Source: Candidatus Nitrosopolaris nunavutensis
GTDB taxonomy: Archaea; Thermoproteota; Nitrososphaeria; Nitrososphaerales; Nitrososphaeraceae
Reading direction: 5' to 3'
Assembly: GCA_002501855.1 (NCBI GenBank)
Contig: DAOM01000251.1
Location: 4,606 to 15,760 of the forward strand
Length of the DNA stretch: 11,155 nt
The notes beneath the pieces were generated by a model. The model was not told where the DNA came from, ran no database searches, and saw nothing but the letters and a program-made list of their open reading frames with translations. The position numbers and the translations under genes were made by a program. Positions 1-6,457 of the stretch are shown here, piece after piece. Every line of letters starts with the position of its first letter. Position 1 is the stretch's first letter.

Positions 1-25
1 GTCATATAGCATGAGCATTCAAGCA

Positions 26-235
26 CTAAACTGCTAATTTCCTTTTTATATCCTTTTTTCTTGTTTTCGCATCATGTGTTTTTATTCTCAAAAATTCGTG
101 GCAACATGGACATCTTGGACCATTCCACTTTATAAAAATCTCACAATCTGTGCATCGCTTATAACCATATCCATAATAGTTACCTCCGTACGATTTTGTG
201 GCTCTGTAAATTGTACAAATATTCCTGCATGACAT
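26..235 (-). CDS. Small zinc-ribbon protein, 69 aa
   Basis: The protein has a single treble-clef-like zinc ribbon: Cys28-x2-Cys31, a ten-residue knuckle, then Cys42-Pro-Cys-Cys45. Extra cysteines lie at residues 3 and 7, and the C-terminal 20 residues are strongly basic. It has no signal peptide and no membrane segment. From memory, ribbons with the pattern CxxCEIFIKW followed by CPCC are frequent multi-copy small proteins in Nitrososphaeria; their function is not known, though a nucleic-acid or protein-binding role is plausible. The ATG start follows the neighbouring 56-residue gene by 44 bases on the same strand, so the two may be co-transcribed. No strong ribosome binding site is visible in front of it. 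Confidence 0.75.
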   Translation of the reverse strand: MSCRNICTIYRATKSYGGNYYGYGYKRCTDCEIFIKWNGPRCPCCHEFLRIKTHDAKTRKKDIKRKLAV

Positions 236-279
236 TTTGTTCTTGTATTCTGCTTGCTTCTGACTTGTTTTGTTCTTTT

Positions 280-450
280 TTATTTGGCTTCTACTTGAAA
301 AGATAAGAAGCCATCACGCCTGATGATTTCTTGTACTATCTTGTTTATTGGTAAGGGTAACTCACACAAAGATGATTTTCTAGGTGACTTTCTGTTCTGG
401 GAGATTTTATTTTCTCGTCTTTCCTTTTTAAATTTTTCTTCATCGGACAT
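280..450 (-). CDS. Short basic protein, 56 aa, with a strong Shine-Dalgarno
   Basis: An ATG at 450 opens a 56-codon frame ending in TAA at 280-282. It is preceded by GGAGGAAGAG, a near-ideal Shine-Dalgarno about 6 bases from the ATG, and an in-frame TAA lies just upstream, so this start is well defined. The product is highly charged at the N-terminus (MSDEEKFKKERRENK), with a Ser/Arg/Lys-rich middle and a more hydrophobic tail (INKIVQEIIRRDGFL). I recognise no family. It lies 44 bases upstream of the zinc-ribbon gene on the same strand, suggesting a two-gene unit. A rightward frame overlaps it (323-595), but that frame has no comparable start signal and is judged a shadow. Confidence 0.55.
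   Translation of the reverse strand: MSDEEKFKKERRENKISQNRKSPRKSSLCELPLPINKIVQEIIRRDGFLSFQVEAK
440..450 (-). other. Start codon of the 56-aa gene; its SD lies just upstream (451-462)
   Basis: On the minus strand the bases AAAAGGAGGAAGAG lead directly into the ATG at 450-448. GGAGG is complementary to the anti-Shine-Dalgarno CCUCC of 16S rRNA. This is the clearest ribosome binding site in the window and the main reason for calling the short gene. Confidence 0.55.
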
Positions 451-468
451 CTCTTCCTCCTTTTCTTA

Positions 469-603
469 TCTCATTGGGCATTGTGGAAAGAGTATGGTTT
501 TTTGCCTAGAACGTACAATGCTTTATTGTATGCTCATGAGTACGATATGGTCCAGGCTATTTCTATTGCAGATGCTAAATCCTACAGTTGGATAGACGAT
601 TAG
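469..603 (+). pseudogene. Possible C-terminal gene remnant, unknown family
   Basis: In the frame ending at TAG 601-603, the sequence reads as well-composed protein: LWKEYGFLPRTYNALLYAHE, then YDMVQAISIADAKSYSWIDD. Amino-acid balance (aromatics, Ala, Asp and Glu) is more protein-like than in the other frames here. No start codon with a ribosome binding site precedes it, and its upstream part overlaps the opposite-strand 56-codon gene. I do not recognise the family. It could be the end of a decayed gene, or chance. Confidence 0.22.
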
Positions 604-715
604 ATTCTCGAGCATAGCTAATAGTTGATCAGGACTGATATAAAATTCAGTACAAAAAAGATTAACATAGTATCAATTATCATATCCGTCATTTAGTAAT
701 TGTTAAGGATTATAA

Positions 716-982
716 TCGATTCAGGCAGCCAAACAATCAGATGTAAACTGTGCAATAGAAGCGTGACTGCACGTATGGCCAACTGGTGATATAGATGGAG
801 GAACAATAGAGCTAGCCGAAATCAGCACACCAGAAAAAGTCATCACAATCAGTATTGAGCACCGGAATTTGGAGAAAGTGAGCAAAGCTTTGGAATACTT
901 ACAACTACCCTCACCTTCGATGAAAGTTCTCAACTATGTCGATTCCCTCAAGGTGTGGATAGAAGGAAAAAGACTATTTTGA
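716..982 (+). pseudogene. Decayed coding remnant with an in-frame TGA, unknown family
   Basis: One rightward frame is open from 716 to a TGA at 980-982, apart from a single TGA at 764-766. It reads like a real protein: DGGTIELAEISTPEKVITIS, followed by EHRNLEKVSKALEYLQ, and ending in NYVDSLKVWIEGKRLF. A single base change (TGG to TGA) could explain the internal stop. No plausible start lies upstream, where a TAA sits at 713-715. DIDGGTIELAE loosely resembles the D-G-G-G-S-x-E-L glycine motif of exopolyphosphatases of the Ppx/GppA family. That would suit a CHAD neighbour, but the flanking residues do not support it further. It runs in the same direction as the CHAD gene and overlaps any upstream extension of it. 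Confidence 0.35.
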
Positions 983-1110
983 CTATGTACCCGGTAGCAT
1001 TAACATTCGCGCTTGCTGCAAATACACATCCACATAAAATAACAAGATATCATCCGACACGACTTCCAAAGCACATACCCATGCGCATCCAATTCAAACA
1101 CATATACACA

Positions 1111-1120
1111 TTATATGATA
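1111..1120 (+). promoter_or_regulatory. TATA-box candidate for the CHAD gene
   Basis: TTATATGATA lies about 15 to 25 bases before the ATG at 1135. In archaea the TATA box is centred about 26 bases upstream of the transcription start, so this placement would give a leaderless or nearly leaderless mRNA starting at that ATG. It also favours 1135 over the GTG at 955 as the start. Confidence 0.4.
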
Positions 1121-1134
1121 CATGTACTGATAAT

Positions 1135-1983
1135 ATGACGTTATCCTTGACCTCTAAGGAATTTGTAACGAAAATGGAAGAAAACGTCAAGAGAGTAGAT
1201 AATAGAGTTAATGACTATATTGAAGATTCAAACGAAAATAATATACATGACATAAGAACCGCTATCAGAAGATTAGATGCCTCATTTAGATCATTACCAA
1301 GGAAGCTGCAAGGGAGAAAAAAGATTTGCAAATACGTAACAACAAGTAAACGACTCTTCAAAATAAACAGCCAAATTAGAGATTATGATATTATTTGCGA
1401 AAAATTAGAAAAATACTCCTCAGAACCAATTTATACTAAGCTTACAGACTCATTGAACAGAAGAAGAAAAACAAAACTTGCTAGTGCAAGAAAAATAGCA
1501 TTGTCACTAAAAGACCTTCCTCTACCACATATTGTCGAAAATGACATACAGTCAAAAAAGCTAGAGATGAGATTTAATAAGGTGGTATGTAGATTATGTG
1601 AAAGAATAGAACTGGATCTTCCAGTAGTACTTACAAATGCCAATAAAATAAAAGAATTACATGAAATGAGAAAAGATTGTAAAAAGTTGCGTTATTTATT
1701 AGATCTAGTTCCACATCAGAATAGTAATAATATTGATACTAAGGAAATGCACAAAATGATTACAGAGTTAGAAGATATTCAAGATATGTTAGGGTCTATA
1801 CATGATAGTGACATCACGATAGCATACCTAAATAGAGTCAGACATCCCAACGAAGTTATGCATATTCTTCACGACGAAATCTCGGAAAGAAATAAAAAAT
1901 ATGGGGATTTTATCCAATTTTGCAAAAGAAGTTTATCGGATTCTAGACATAATTTCCTTAACCAGATTGCGCTTTTGACATGA
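1135..1983 (+). CDS. CHAD-domain protein, 282 aa
   Basis: CHAD (conserved histidine alpha-helical domain) proteins are all-helical, positively charged proteins that bind inorganic polyphosphate. Here almost the whole chain is the domain. The first half carries IHDIRTAIRRLDASF (His38, Arg41, Arg45, Arg46). The repeated second half carries LHEMRKDCKKLRYLLD (His176, Arg179, Lys183, Lys184, Arg186), followed by a QDMLGSIHDSDI segment typical of the family (about 216-227). The protein is Lys/Arg-rich, as expected for polyphosphate binding, and has no membrane segment. The frame is open back to a GTG at 955. The 60 extra residues are not CHAD-like and overlap a decayed frame, whereas a TATA-like element lies just before the ATG at 1135, so I chose that ATG. 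Its neighbours (pyrophosphatase remnant, PhoU remnant, pst genes) fit a phosphate or polyphosphate role. Confidence 0.85.
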   Translation: MTLSLTSKEFVTKMEENVKRVDNRVNDYIEDSNENNIHDIRTAIRRLDASFRSLPRKLQGRKKICKYVTTSKRLFKINSQIRDYDIICEKLEKYSSEPIYTKLTDSLNRRRKTKLASARKIALSLKDLPLPHIVENDIQSKKLEMRFNKVVCRLCERIELDLPVVLTNANKIKELHEMRKDCKKLRYLLDLVPHQNSNNIDTKEMHKMITELEDIQDMLGSIHDSDITIAYLNRVRHPNEVMHILHDEISERNKKYGDFIQFCKRSLSDSRHNFLNQIALLT

Positions 1984-2008
1984 ATATAAGAAGTTAATTT
2001 AACGAGAA

Positions 2009-2490
2009 TTGGCGTTAAAACCAGGAATAAACCCGCCCGACGAAATTAATGTAGTAGTGGAGATTCCAAAAGGGAGTAGCATCAAATATGAGATAGATCC
2101 AAAAAGTGGAGAGATATCTGTCGACAGGATATTGGTTCCTGCAATGTTTTATCCTTGTAATTATGGCTTTATTCCTCAAACAAAAGAAGAGGGGTGGTGG
2201 CATAGATCCAATTGATGTATTCATACTTGGAAATTATTCTTTATTGCCCCAAGTCAGTGATTAGCTGCCGTCCCATCGGAATATTATCAAACCGAGGATC
2301 AAGGTGGCATAGATCCAAAGATTATTGCAGTTCCATTAACAAAGATAGATCCCACCTTTTCAACTATTCTAGCTATCAACGACATTCCAGAGAATGTACA
2401 AATGCAGCGAAAGAAATTGCTTCCTCGGTTAAGCAGCTGCAAAGAACTACACCAACGGAAATAATTTGTTTCGGTTAATGATGGAAGGGG
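2009..2490 (+). pseudogene. ppa: Inorganic pyrophosphatase, family I: frameshifted pseudogene
   Basis: The intact enzyme hydrolyses pyrophosphate to two phosphates in the cytoplasm and is about 175 residues long. The first frame gives a recognisable N-terminus: [28 protein letters not shown], and [14 protein letters not shown]. Three shifts then occur. A net insertion of 7 bases near 2192-2204 destroys the catalytic E-D-G-D-P-x-D loop. A +1 shift lies near 2253 (SVISCRPIGIL continues in the new frame). Another +1 near 2291 restores the first frame (EDQGGIDPKIIAVPLTKIDP, then INDIPENVQ). The tail reads KELHQRK, a stop at 2462-2464, then FVSVND, matching the family's YKELEPGKWV region. The start is TTG where an ATG would be expected, directly after an in-frame TAA. 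The gene cannot make a working enzyme; an intact copy should exist elsewhere. Recognition of the family is firm; the 3' limit is approximate. Confidence 0.9.
2196..2318 (+). repeat. 16-bp direct repeat inside the pyrophosphatase pseudogene
   Basis: GGTGGCATAGATCCAA occurs exactly at 2196-2211 and again at 2303-2318. The second copy is where the family normally encodes a Gly-Ile-Asp-Pro segment. The first copy sits where the catalytic D-G-D-P should be and accounts for the +7 insertion there. The upstream copy therefore looks templated from the downstream one. Confidence 0.75.
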
Positions 2491-2551
2491 GTAAAGGTAG
2501 AGGCAAGCCCATCATCACCACATGATTCAACTCATTCCTCTACTCCACCCC
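2488..2551. repeat. Imperfect inverted repeat (hairpin-forming)
   Basis: The arm ending GTAGAGG (2497-2503) pairs perfectly with CCTCTAC (2537-2543). The outer parts are G-rich (GGGGTAAAG) and C-rich (TCCACCCC) and pair less well. An alternative pairing is ATGATGG (2479-2485) with CCATCAT (2509-2515). It lies at the end of the pyrophosphatase remnant. It might be an old terminator or a mobile-element scar, but no U-run follows. Confidence 0.3.
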
Positions 2552-2930
2552 TTTATGACTTTCGTTTCGGGTTGTCGGCAATGTCTATCAAAATCGATTA
2601 TCGCTAAGAAGCACAAAAAAGATAGAGGAAATACTCTTCTTTACTGAATCTTTAGATCCTAACGGTGCTGATTTATGAAGAGGTAAGAGTGATGATGGTA
2701 ATGCAAAGAAGGAATGCTTTCAAGATCTAATCTGAATTTATACATTGTGAATTATTTTATATCCTCGTTGCTTATTTAATTAGTCAAACACTCCAAACTG
2801 CTTTGTAAATTCTTTAAACATAGAGGGAATGCCCCATAGCGTCATTTAATTGGCCAATGAGAATCAATTTGTGTCAGCTATTAGGGTCGCCATTCAACCC
2901 AGTGTGGCGCATTGGGGTATTTTCAATTTG
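2491..2930. other. Gene-free stretch with inverted repeats and faint coding traces
   Basis: No intact gene is visible. A rightward frame at about 2573-2681 reads NRLSLRSTKKIEEILFFTES and ends LDPNGADL before a TGA; it has no start and may be a decayed gene. On the minus strand a 21-codon ATG frame (2780-2845) reads MTLWGIPSMFKEFTKQF. The perfect palindrome ATTGGCCAAT lies at 2849-2858. I found no RNA gene here. Confidence 0.4.
2828..2921. repeat. Inverted repeat pair with 17-bp arms, 94 bp overall
   Basis: The arm at 2828-2844 (AATGCCCCATAGCGTCA) and the reverse complement of 2905-2921 (AATACCCCAATGCGCCA) agree at 13 of 17 positions. A second small stem, CGCCA (2888-2892) with TGGCG (2905-2909), competes with it. 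The pair lies just beyond the end of the truncated PhoU frame. It could be the scar of a short non-autonomous element or simply RNA structure. Confidence 0.3.
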
Positions 2931-3152
2931 TCATCTAGGAAGAAAAGATTTTACACTATAGAATAGTAAGAATATATAGTCTGCAGCATTATACGATTTA
3001 ATATGTTTCTTTTGCCAATGGCTTATATTCAAGGGATTCTTACCATTATCATAAGCCTCAATAGATGTAAATACTGATTGTTCAGAAAGCTTTGCCATAT
3101 CCATTGTTATAGTTTGAAGACGATCTAAACATAGGTCTAAAAGTCTAGTCAA
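2931..3152 (-). pseudogene. phoU: Truncated PhoU-like phosphate regulator
   Basis: PhoU proteins are about 210-230 residue helical bundles that connect the Pst transporter to phosphate signalling. The first 39 residues here are typical: TRLLDLCLDRLQTITMDMAK, then LSEQSVFTSIEAYDNGKN, the first helix and turn of the family. From residue 40 on, the sequence (PLNISHWQKKHIKSYNAAD...) no longer resembles PhoU. It ends after 73 codons, so the second half of the first repeat and the whole second repeat are missing. The start is TTG, 32 bases after pstB on the same strand, where phoU normally sits in pst operons. I infer that a deletion or rearrangement with a breakpoint near 3035 removed the rest of the gene. 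A short expressed peptide cannot be ruled out. Confidence 0.75.
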
Positions 3153-3184
3153 AAGGATAACACCAGACCAAAATAATACATGTG

Positions 3185-4060
3185 TTAGCCAAATTTACCA
3201 GATATATAACGTTCTGTGAGCTCTTTTTCAGGATTCTCAAATATCTTCTTTGTAGGATTATGCTCTATTAACTCTCCAAGGTACATGAATGCAGTGTCAT
3301 CAGAAACTCTGGCGGCTTGCTGCATATTGTGCGTTACAATAATTACTGTATATCTTTTTTTTAGATCATGTACTAAATCTTCGATTTTGGAAGATGCCAT
3401 GGGGTCAAGTGCAGATGTTGGTTCATCCATCAATAACACCTCGGGTTGCATAGCTAATGCCCTAGCTATGCAAAGGCGCTGCTGTTGACCGCCTGATAGG
3501 CCCATTCCTGGTTTACCTAAATCATTTTTTACCTCATCCCAAAGTGCAGCACCCTCAAGACTCTCTTTAACGATGTAGTCCATTAATTGTTTATCTTTTA
3601 TTCCGTTAAGCTTCAGTCCCGCTGCAACGTTATCATAAATACTCATGGTAGGAAACGGGTTTGGTTTTTGAAATACCATTCCAACACGTCTCTTGATAAT
3701 TACAGGATCGATATTTCTATCATAAATATCGAGACCATCTATAATAACTTGGCCCTTTGCCTTTGCGCCAGGGGTCATCTCATGCATACGGTTAAGACAT
3801 TTGATGAGAGTTGTTTTACCACAACCTGAAGGCCCGATAACTGCTGTAACTGTTTTCTCTTTGACATCCAAATTGATGTTCTTTAATGCTTGTTTAGTTC
3901 CGAACCACGCTTCTAGGTTTTTGATAGATACTTTATGAACTTGTTGTTGTTCTTGCTGCTCTTGTTTTGATTGTATCTTTCTATCTATAGCTTTATCAAC
4001 CTTGCTGTCTTCTTCCCTTAGCTTTTCTCCGCTCGTAAACGATTCTTCGTCTAATCCCAA
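3185..4060 (-). CDS. pstB: Phosphate ABC transporter ATP-binding protein PstB
   Basis: PstB is the ATPase subunit that drives phosphate import through PstCA at the inner face of the membrane. All ABC motifs are intact: Walker [10 protein letters not shown] (76-84), Q-loop Gln131 in VFQKPNPFP, signature LSGGQQQR (188-195), Walker B VLLMDEP (208-214) with SALDP, and H-loop His244 in VTHNMQQA. The QKPNPFP and ISGKFG ending are typical of PstB. At 291 residues it is about 40 longer than most, because of a charged, Gln-rich N-terminal extension ([11 protein letters not shown], about 30-40). The TTG start at 4060 is preceded by AAGGAGAA, a good Shine-Dalgarno. It is 53 bases downstream of pstA on the same strand and is followed by the truncated phoU. 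Confidence 0.97.
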   Translation of the reverse strand: MGLDEESFTSGEKLREEDSKVDKAIDRKIQSKQEQQEQQQVHKVSIKNLEAWFGTKQALKNINLDVKEKTVTAVIGPSGCGKTTLIKCLNRMHEMTPGAKAKGQVIIDGLDIYDRNIDPVIIKRRVGMVFQKPNPFPTMSIYDNVAAGLKLNGIKDKQLMDYIVKESLEGAALWDEVKNDLGKPGMGLSGGQQQRLCIARALAMQPEVLLMDEPTSALDPMASSKIEDLVHDLKKRYTVIIVTHNMQQAARVSDDTAFMYLGELIEHNPTKKIFENPEKELTERYISGKFG

Positions 4061-4113
4061 CTTGGTTCTCCTTTGTATTTTACCTTAAGCATTCTTATTT
4101 GTATAGGTGGCAC

Positions 4114-5028
4114 TCATCTCGCTGCAATGGTTCCAATCTTAAATCCCCGTTTGTGCGCTACGAGCCTTAGACTGAGGCTCAAACCAAGGACAAGAAGTAT
4201 AAGGACAAGCGCAGCCCCCCAACCAAAGTCATGGGCATATTGATATGGTTGAGATGCTAACCTCCAGATCCTTAGAGGTAGTGCGTCTACAGGTCCTGTT
4301 AGGCTCGTAAAGTACAGATCTGTTCCTAGTATTGTCATGATTAAAGGTGCTGTTTCTCCGGCTATCCTTGATACAGCTAATATTATTCCTGTGATTACCC
4401 CACTCTTTGCGCTCTTCAGAACTATATGCATGATTATCTTTCTTTTCGGAATTCCTAAGGATTGTCCTGCCTCTCTCGTAGAGTTTGGAACAATTTTCAG
4501 TGTTTCTTCAGTAACTCTTACAACAATTGGGATCATAATTATTGACAACGCAAATGCTCCTGCCCATACCGAGAATGAACCAAGTGCTATAACTAACGTA
4601 ACGTATGCTACTATGCCAATCACTATTGAAGGTAAACCTACTAGAACATCGTTGAAGAACCTAACACTCGAAGGAAATATCCCATTCCCTGCGAATTCTG
4701 ATAGATAAATCCCAGCAAGCACCCCCACTGGCGCTCCAATAGCTGATGCCAAACCAACAACAATCAATGTTCCCTCAATAGCAGGACCTATTCCGCCTAG
4801 TCCAGATCCTATGGCTCCTGGTGTCAGTGTCAAGAAATTGATGCTCAAAGCTCTGGCACCATTAATTACAACTTCTATCAAAATACTTCCCAACAGTACT
4901 ACTGAAAGTATAACAGAGAATATTGCTGATATGCTAACGATTTTGTCTACAAGTTTACGCCGTGAAGACCGCCTTAACATCATGTCTTGAAGCCTTTCTT
5001 TGTAGTTAGTTTTGGATTCTTCTTGCAA
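4114..5028 (-). CDS. pstA: Phosphate ABC transporter permease PstA
   Basis: PstA is one of the two membrane subunits of the phosphate importer and pairs with PstC. The chain has about six hydrophobic helices (roughly 32-55, 84-110, 127-150, 155-172, 208-232, 270-292). Its cytoplasmic EAA loop, EAGQSLGIPKRK (186-197), is the contact site for PstB. NDVLVGLPSIVIGIVAY and SRIAGETAPL are family hallmarks. The length of 304 residues is normal for the family. The called start is TTG at 5028, only 8 bases after pstC stops, with AGGA between them, suggesting translational coupling. ATG codons at residues 16 and 17 are alternative starts, because the N-terminal 15 residues are poorly conserved in such proteins. 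Confidence 0.96.
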   Translation of the reverse strand: MQEESKTNYKERLQDMMLRRSSRRKLVDKIVSISAIFSVILSVVLLGSILIEVVINGARALSINFLTLTPGAIGSGLGGIGPAIEGTLIVVGLASAIGAPVGVLAGIYLSEFAGNGIFPSSVRFFNDVLVGLPSIVIGIVAYVTLVIALGSFSVWAGAFALSIIMIPIVVRVTEETLKIVPNSTREAGQSLGIPKRKIIMHIVLKSAKSGVITGIILAVSRIAGETAPLIMTILGTDLYFTSLTGPVDALPLRIWRLASQPYQYAHDFGWGAALVLILLVLGLSLSLRLVAHKRGFKIGTIAAR

Positions 5029-5036
5029 ATTTTCCT

Positions 5037-6008
5037 TTACTCCCTTAATCCTGGGCTGACTTTCACCATTCTTGAAACTAGTAGCCGCGCTCCAATCAAG
5101 ATAGCCATAGTTAACATAAGCAGAACGGCTCCCAAACCAATTAAAGCAGATAGATGAAGATCAGAAGATGCCTCGTTAAATTCGTTAGCGATCAAACTTG
5201 ATAACGTTTGACTTGGAGAGAAAAGGGAGGTGGGAATAGCGGCTGCCCCAATGGCATTTCCAATGATCAGAGTCACGAGCATTGTTTCTCCGATTGCTCT
5301 TCCCAGTCCCATCATTGCTGCCCCTAGTATTCCTGACTTTGCGTAAGGAAAAATCGCTATCCTAACTGTTTCCCATCTTGTTGCTCCCAAACTATATGCA
5401 GCTTCTCTCTGAGAGTCTGGGACAGCCTTCATGACTTCTCTGCATATTGAAGATACAATAGGAATGATCATAATCGCGAGAACTATGCCTGCTGTAAACC
5501 AATCAAGACCAAATGGAGTTACCGCAAAAAATGGAATTGACTTTCCGAGGGTGTTGTGAAGCGGCATTTCAATTAAATTGAGAATCCAGAATCTGAAAAC
5601 AAACAATGCCCATAAACCATAAATTATGCTCGGTACTGCGGCCAACAATTCTATAACAAAAGATAATGGAGTTCTAATTTTCGATAAAATCTTCGAGGAA
5701 GACATCTCCGTAAGAAATATCGCAATTCCCAAGCTGATTGGAACTCCGATAGCCAGGGCTACTGCAGAACTAAGCAGCGTTCCGATGATATATGGCAAAG
5801 CTCCGAATGATTCACGGCCTTCGACCGAGTTCCAATTAGTACTTGTAAAAAACTTAAAACCTTCAACCGAAAATATTTTCTCAGAGCCGTTTCCTACTGC
5901 ATATAATATTAGAGCAAGCATCAAAAGGGTATATGCAGCAGCACCTATCGCCACAATATAGAAAATCTTGTCTCCTCTTCGTTTCCCCTGAAGAAAAAAA
6001 GAAGACAA
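5037..6008 (-). CDS. pstC: Phosphate ABC transporter permease PstC
   Basis: PstC is the partner membrane subunit of PstA. It has a first helix at about 16-38, an extracellular segment with FFTSTNWNSVEG (53-64), a block of further helices, and an EAA loop EAAYSLGATRWETV (202-215) followed by GLGRAIGETMLV. Both segments are typical of PstC. The length of 323 residues matches the family. The called start is TTG at 6008. The frame stays open for about 18 more codons upstream to a TAG, but contains no ATG or GTG, so the exact N-terminus is uncertain. It is the first gene of the leftward pstC-pstA-pstB-phoU' operon. Its upstream region carries a 17-base inverted repeat that also occurs upstream of pstS. 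Confidence 0.95.
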   Translation of the reverse strand: MSSFFLQGKRRGDKIFYIVAIGAAAYTLLMLALILYAVGNGSEKIFSVEGFKFFTSTNWNSVEGRESFGALPYIIGTLLSSAVALAIGVPISLGIAIFLTEMSSSKILSKIRTPLSFVIELLAAVPSIIYGLWALFVFRFWILNLIEMPLHNTLGKSIPFFAVTPFGLDWFTAGIVLAIMIIPIVSSICREVMKAVPDSQREAAYSLGATRWETVRIAIFPYAKSGILGAAMMGLGRAIGETMLVTLIIGNAIGAAAIPTSLFSPSQTLSSLIANEFNEASSDLHLSALIGLGAVLLMLTMAILIGARLLVSRMVKVSPGLRE

Positions 6009-6080
6009 CTTCTTGTTACGTTGTTCACGAGACTCTGTAAGAATACTGATACGCCTCTACAATTGTAAAGAACAGCTATG

Positions 6081-6090
6081 ATTATTTAGA
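6081..6090 (-). promoter_or_regulatory. TATA-box candidate for the pstC operon
   Basis: On the minus strand, TCTAAATAAT lies about 73-82 bases upstream of the pstC start and would place the mRNA start roughly 45-50 bases before it. The region is very AT-rich, and CTATATTATT at 6107-6116 is an equally possible box, so confidence is low. Confidence 0.25.
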
Positions 6091-6114
6091 ATTGCTTACA
6101 AGAATAATATAGAA

Positions 6115-6131
6115 CTATATCATCTATATAG
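6115..6131 (-). promoter_or_regulatory. Candidate phosphate operator upstream of pstC
   Basis: The minus strand reads CTATATAGATGATATAG, an inverted repeat of the form CTATA-N7-TATAG. It matches 14 of 17 bases with CTATATTGATCGTATAG upstream of pstS. A second overlapping symmetry, ATATAG-AA-CTATAT (6107-6120), adjoins it. It lies 107 bases before the pstC start. Its position in front of both pst transcription units suggests a shared regulator. Part of it could instead be a TATA element. Confidence 0.4.
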
Positions 6132-6190
6132 AGAGATTAACCTGATAAAAGGTAAATAAATGAAAAAAAGGGTTTTTGGAATAGCTTTTT

Positions 6191-6207
6191 TGGAAGCTTT
6201 ACTTCCA
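6191..6207. repeat. Small hairpin, 6-bp stem
   Basis: TGGAAG (6191-6196) and CTTCCA (6202-6207) form a perfect stem around a 5-base loop, with a run of T just before it on the plus strand. Its role is unknown. It lies between the pstC promoter region and the ATPase remnant. Confidence 0.3.
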
Positions 6208-6216
6208 ATGTTATAG

Positions 6217-6402
6217 TCCGCGAGTGAGAAGATTTCAGTATTTGCAAAGAATAGTAATATTAAGAAGATATCGGCGCCATTGCAGTCCAGATTCTTTATT
6301 GCGAAGGCGGAGCCGTATACAACTCATAAGCTAGAAAGAGAAATTGCCAATCTTATATCTAATCCTGTGTGGGACAATCTCGAGGTATCAAAGATGGAGT
6401 AA
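6217..6402 (+). pseudogene. Fragment of an archaeal AAA+ ATPase
   Basis: A rightward 61-codon frame between two stops reads EKISVFAKNSNIKKISAPLQ, then SRFFIAKAEPYTTHKL. This matches the sensor-1 region and following arginine-finger region of archaeal RuvB/MoxR-like AAA+ ATPases, where one expects ...FATSN...I..PLQSRFF...LEPYTYEQF. The sensor-1 Asn context is altered (FAKNSN), and the Walker A and B parts are absent. After the EPY motif the sequence loses similarity and stops at 6400-6402. It has no start codon and no ribosome binding site. I read it as the relic of a gene that once stood between pstC and the regulator. Recognition rests on one short block, so it is likely but not certain. Confidence 0.55.
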
Positions 6403-6457
6403 AAATTCACCACTATGGCCAAATCGATGTAAGACGCCAAGTTCGTTGTAGATACTT

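Noticed and set aside
323..595. A 90-codon plus-strand frame near the left end
   Set aside because: No ribosome binding site. It is Phe/Ser/Leu-rich, as antisense frames of Lys/Glu-rich genes are, and it overlaps the better-supported minus-strand gene at 280-450.
955..1134. A 60-residue N-terminal extension of the CHAD protein from a GTG at 955
   Set aside because: The extension does not resemble CHAD, overlaps another decayed frame, and a TATA-like element just before the ATG at 1135 argues for the shorter form.
4337..4708. A 123-codon plus-strand frame opposite pstA
   Set aside because: It lies wholly within the clearly conserved pstA gene on the other strand and shows no family features; it is a shadow.
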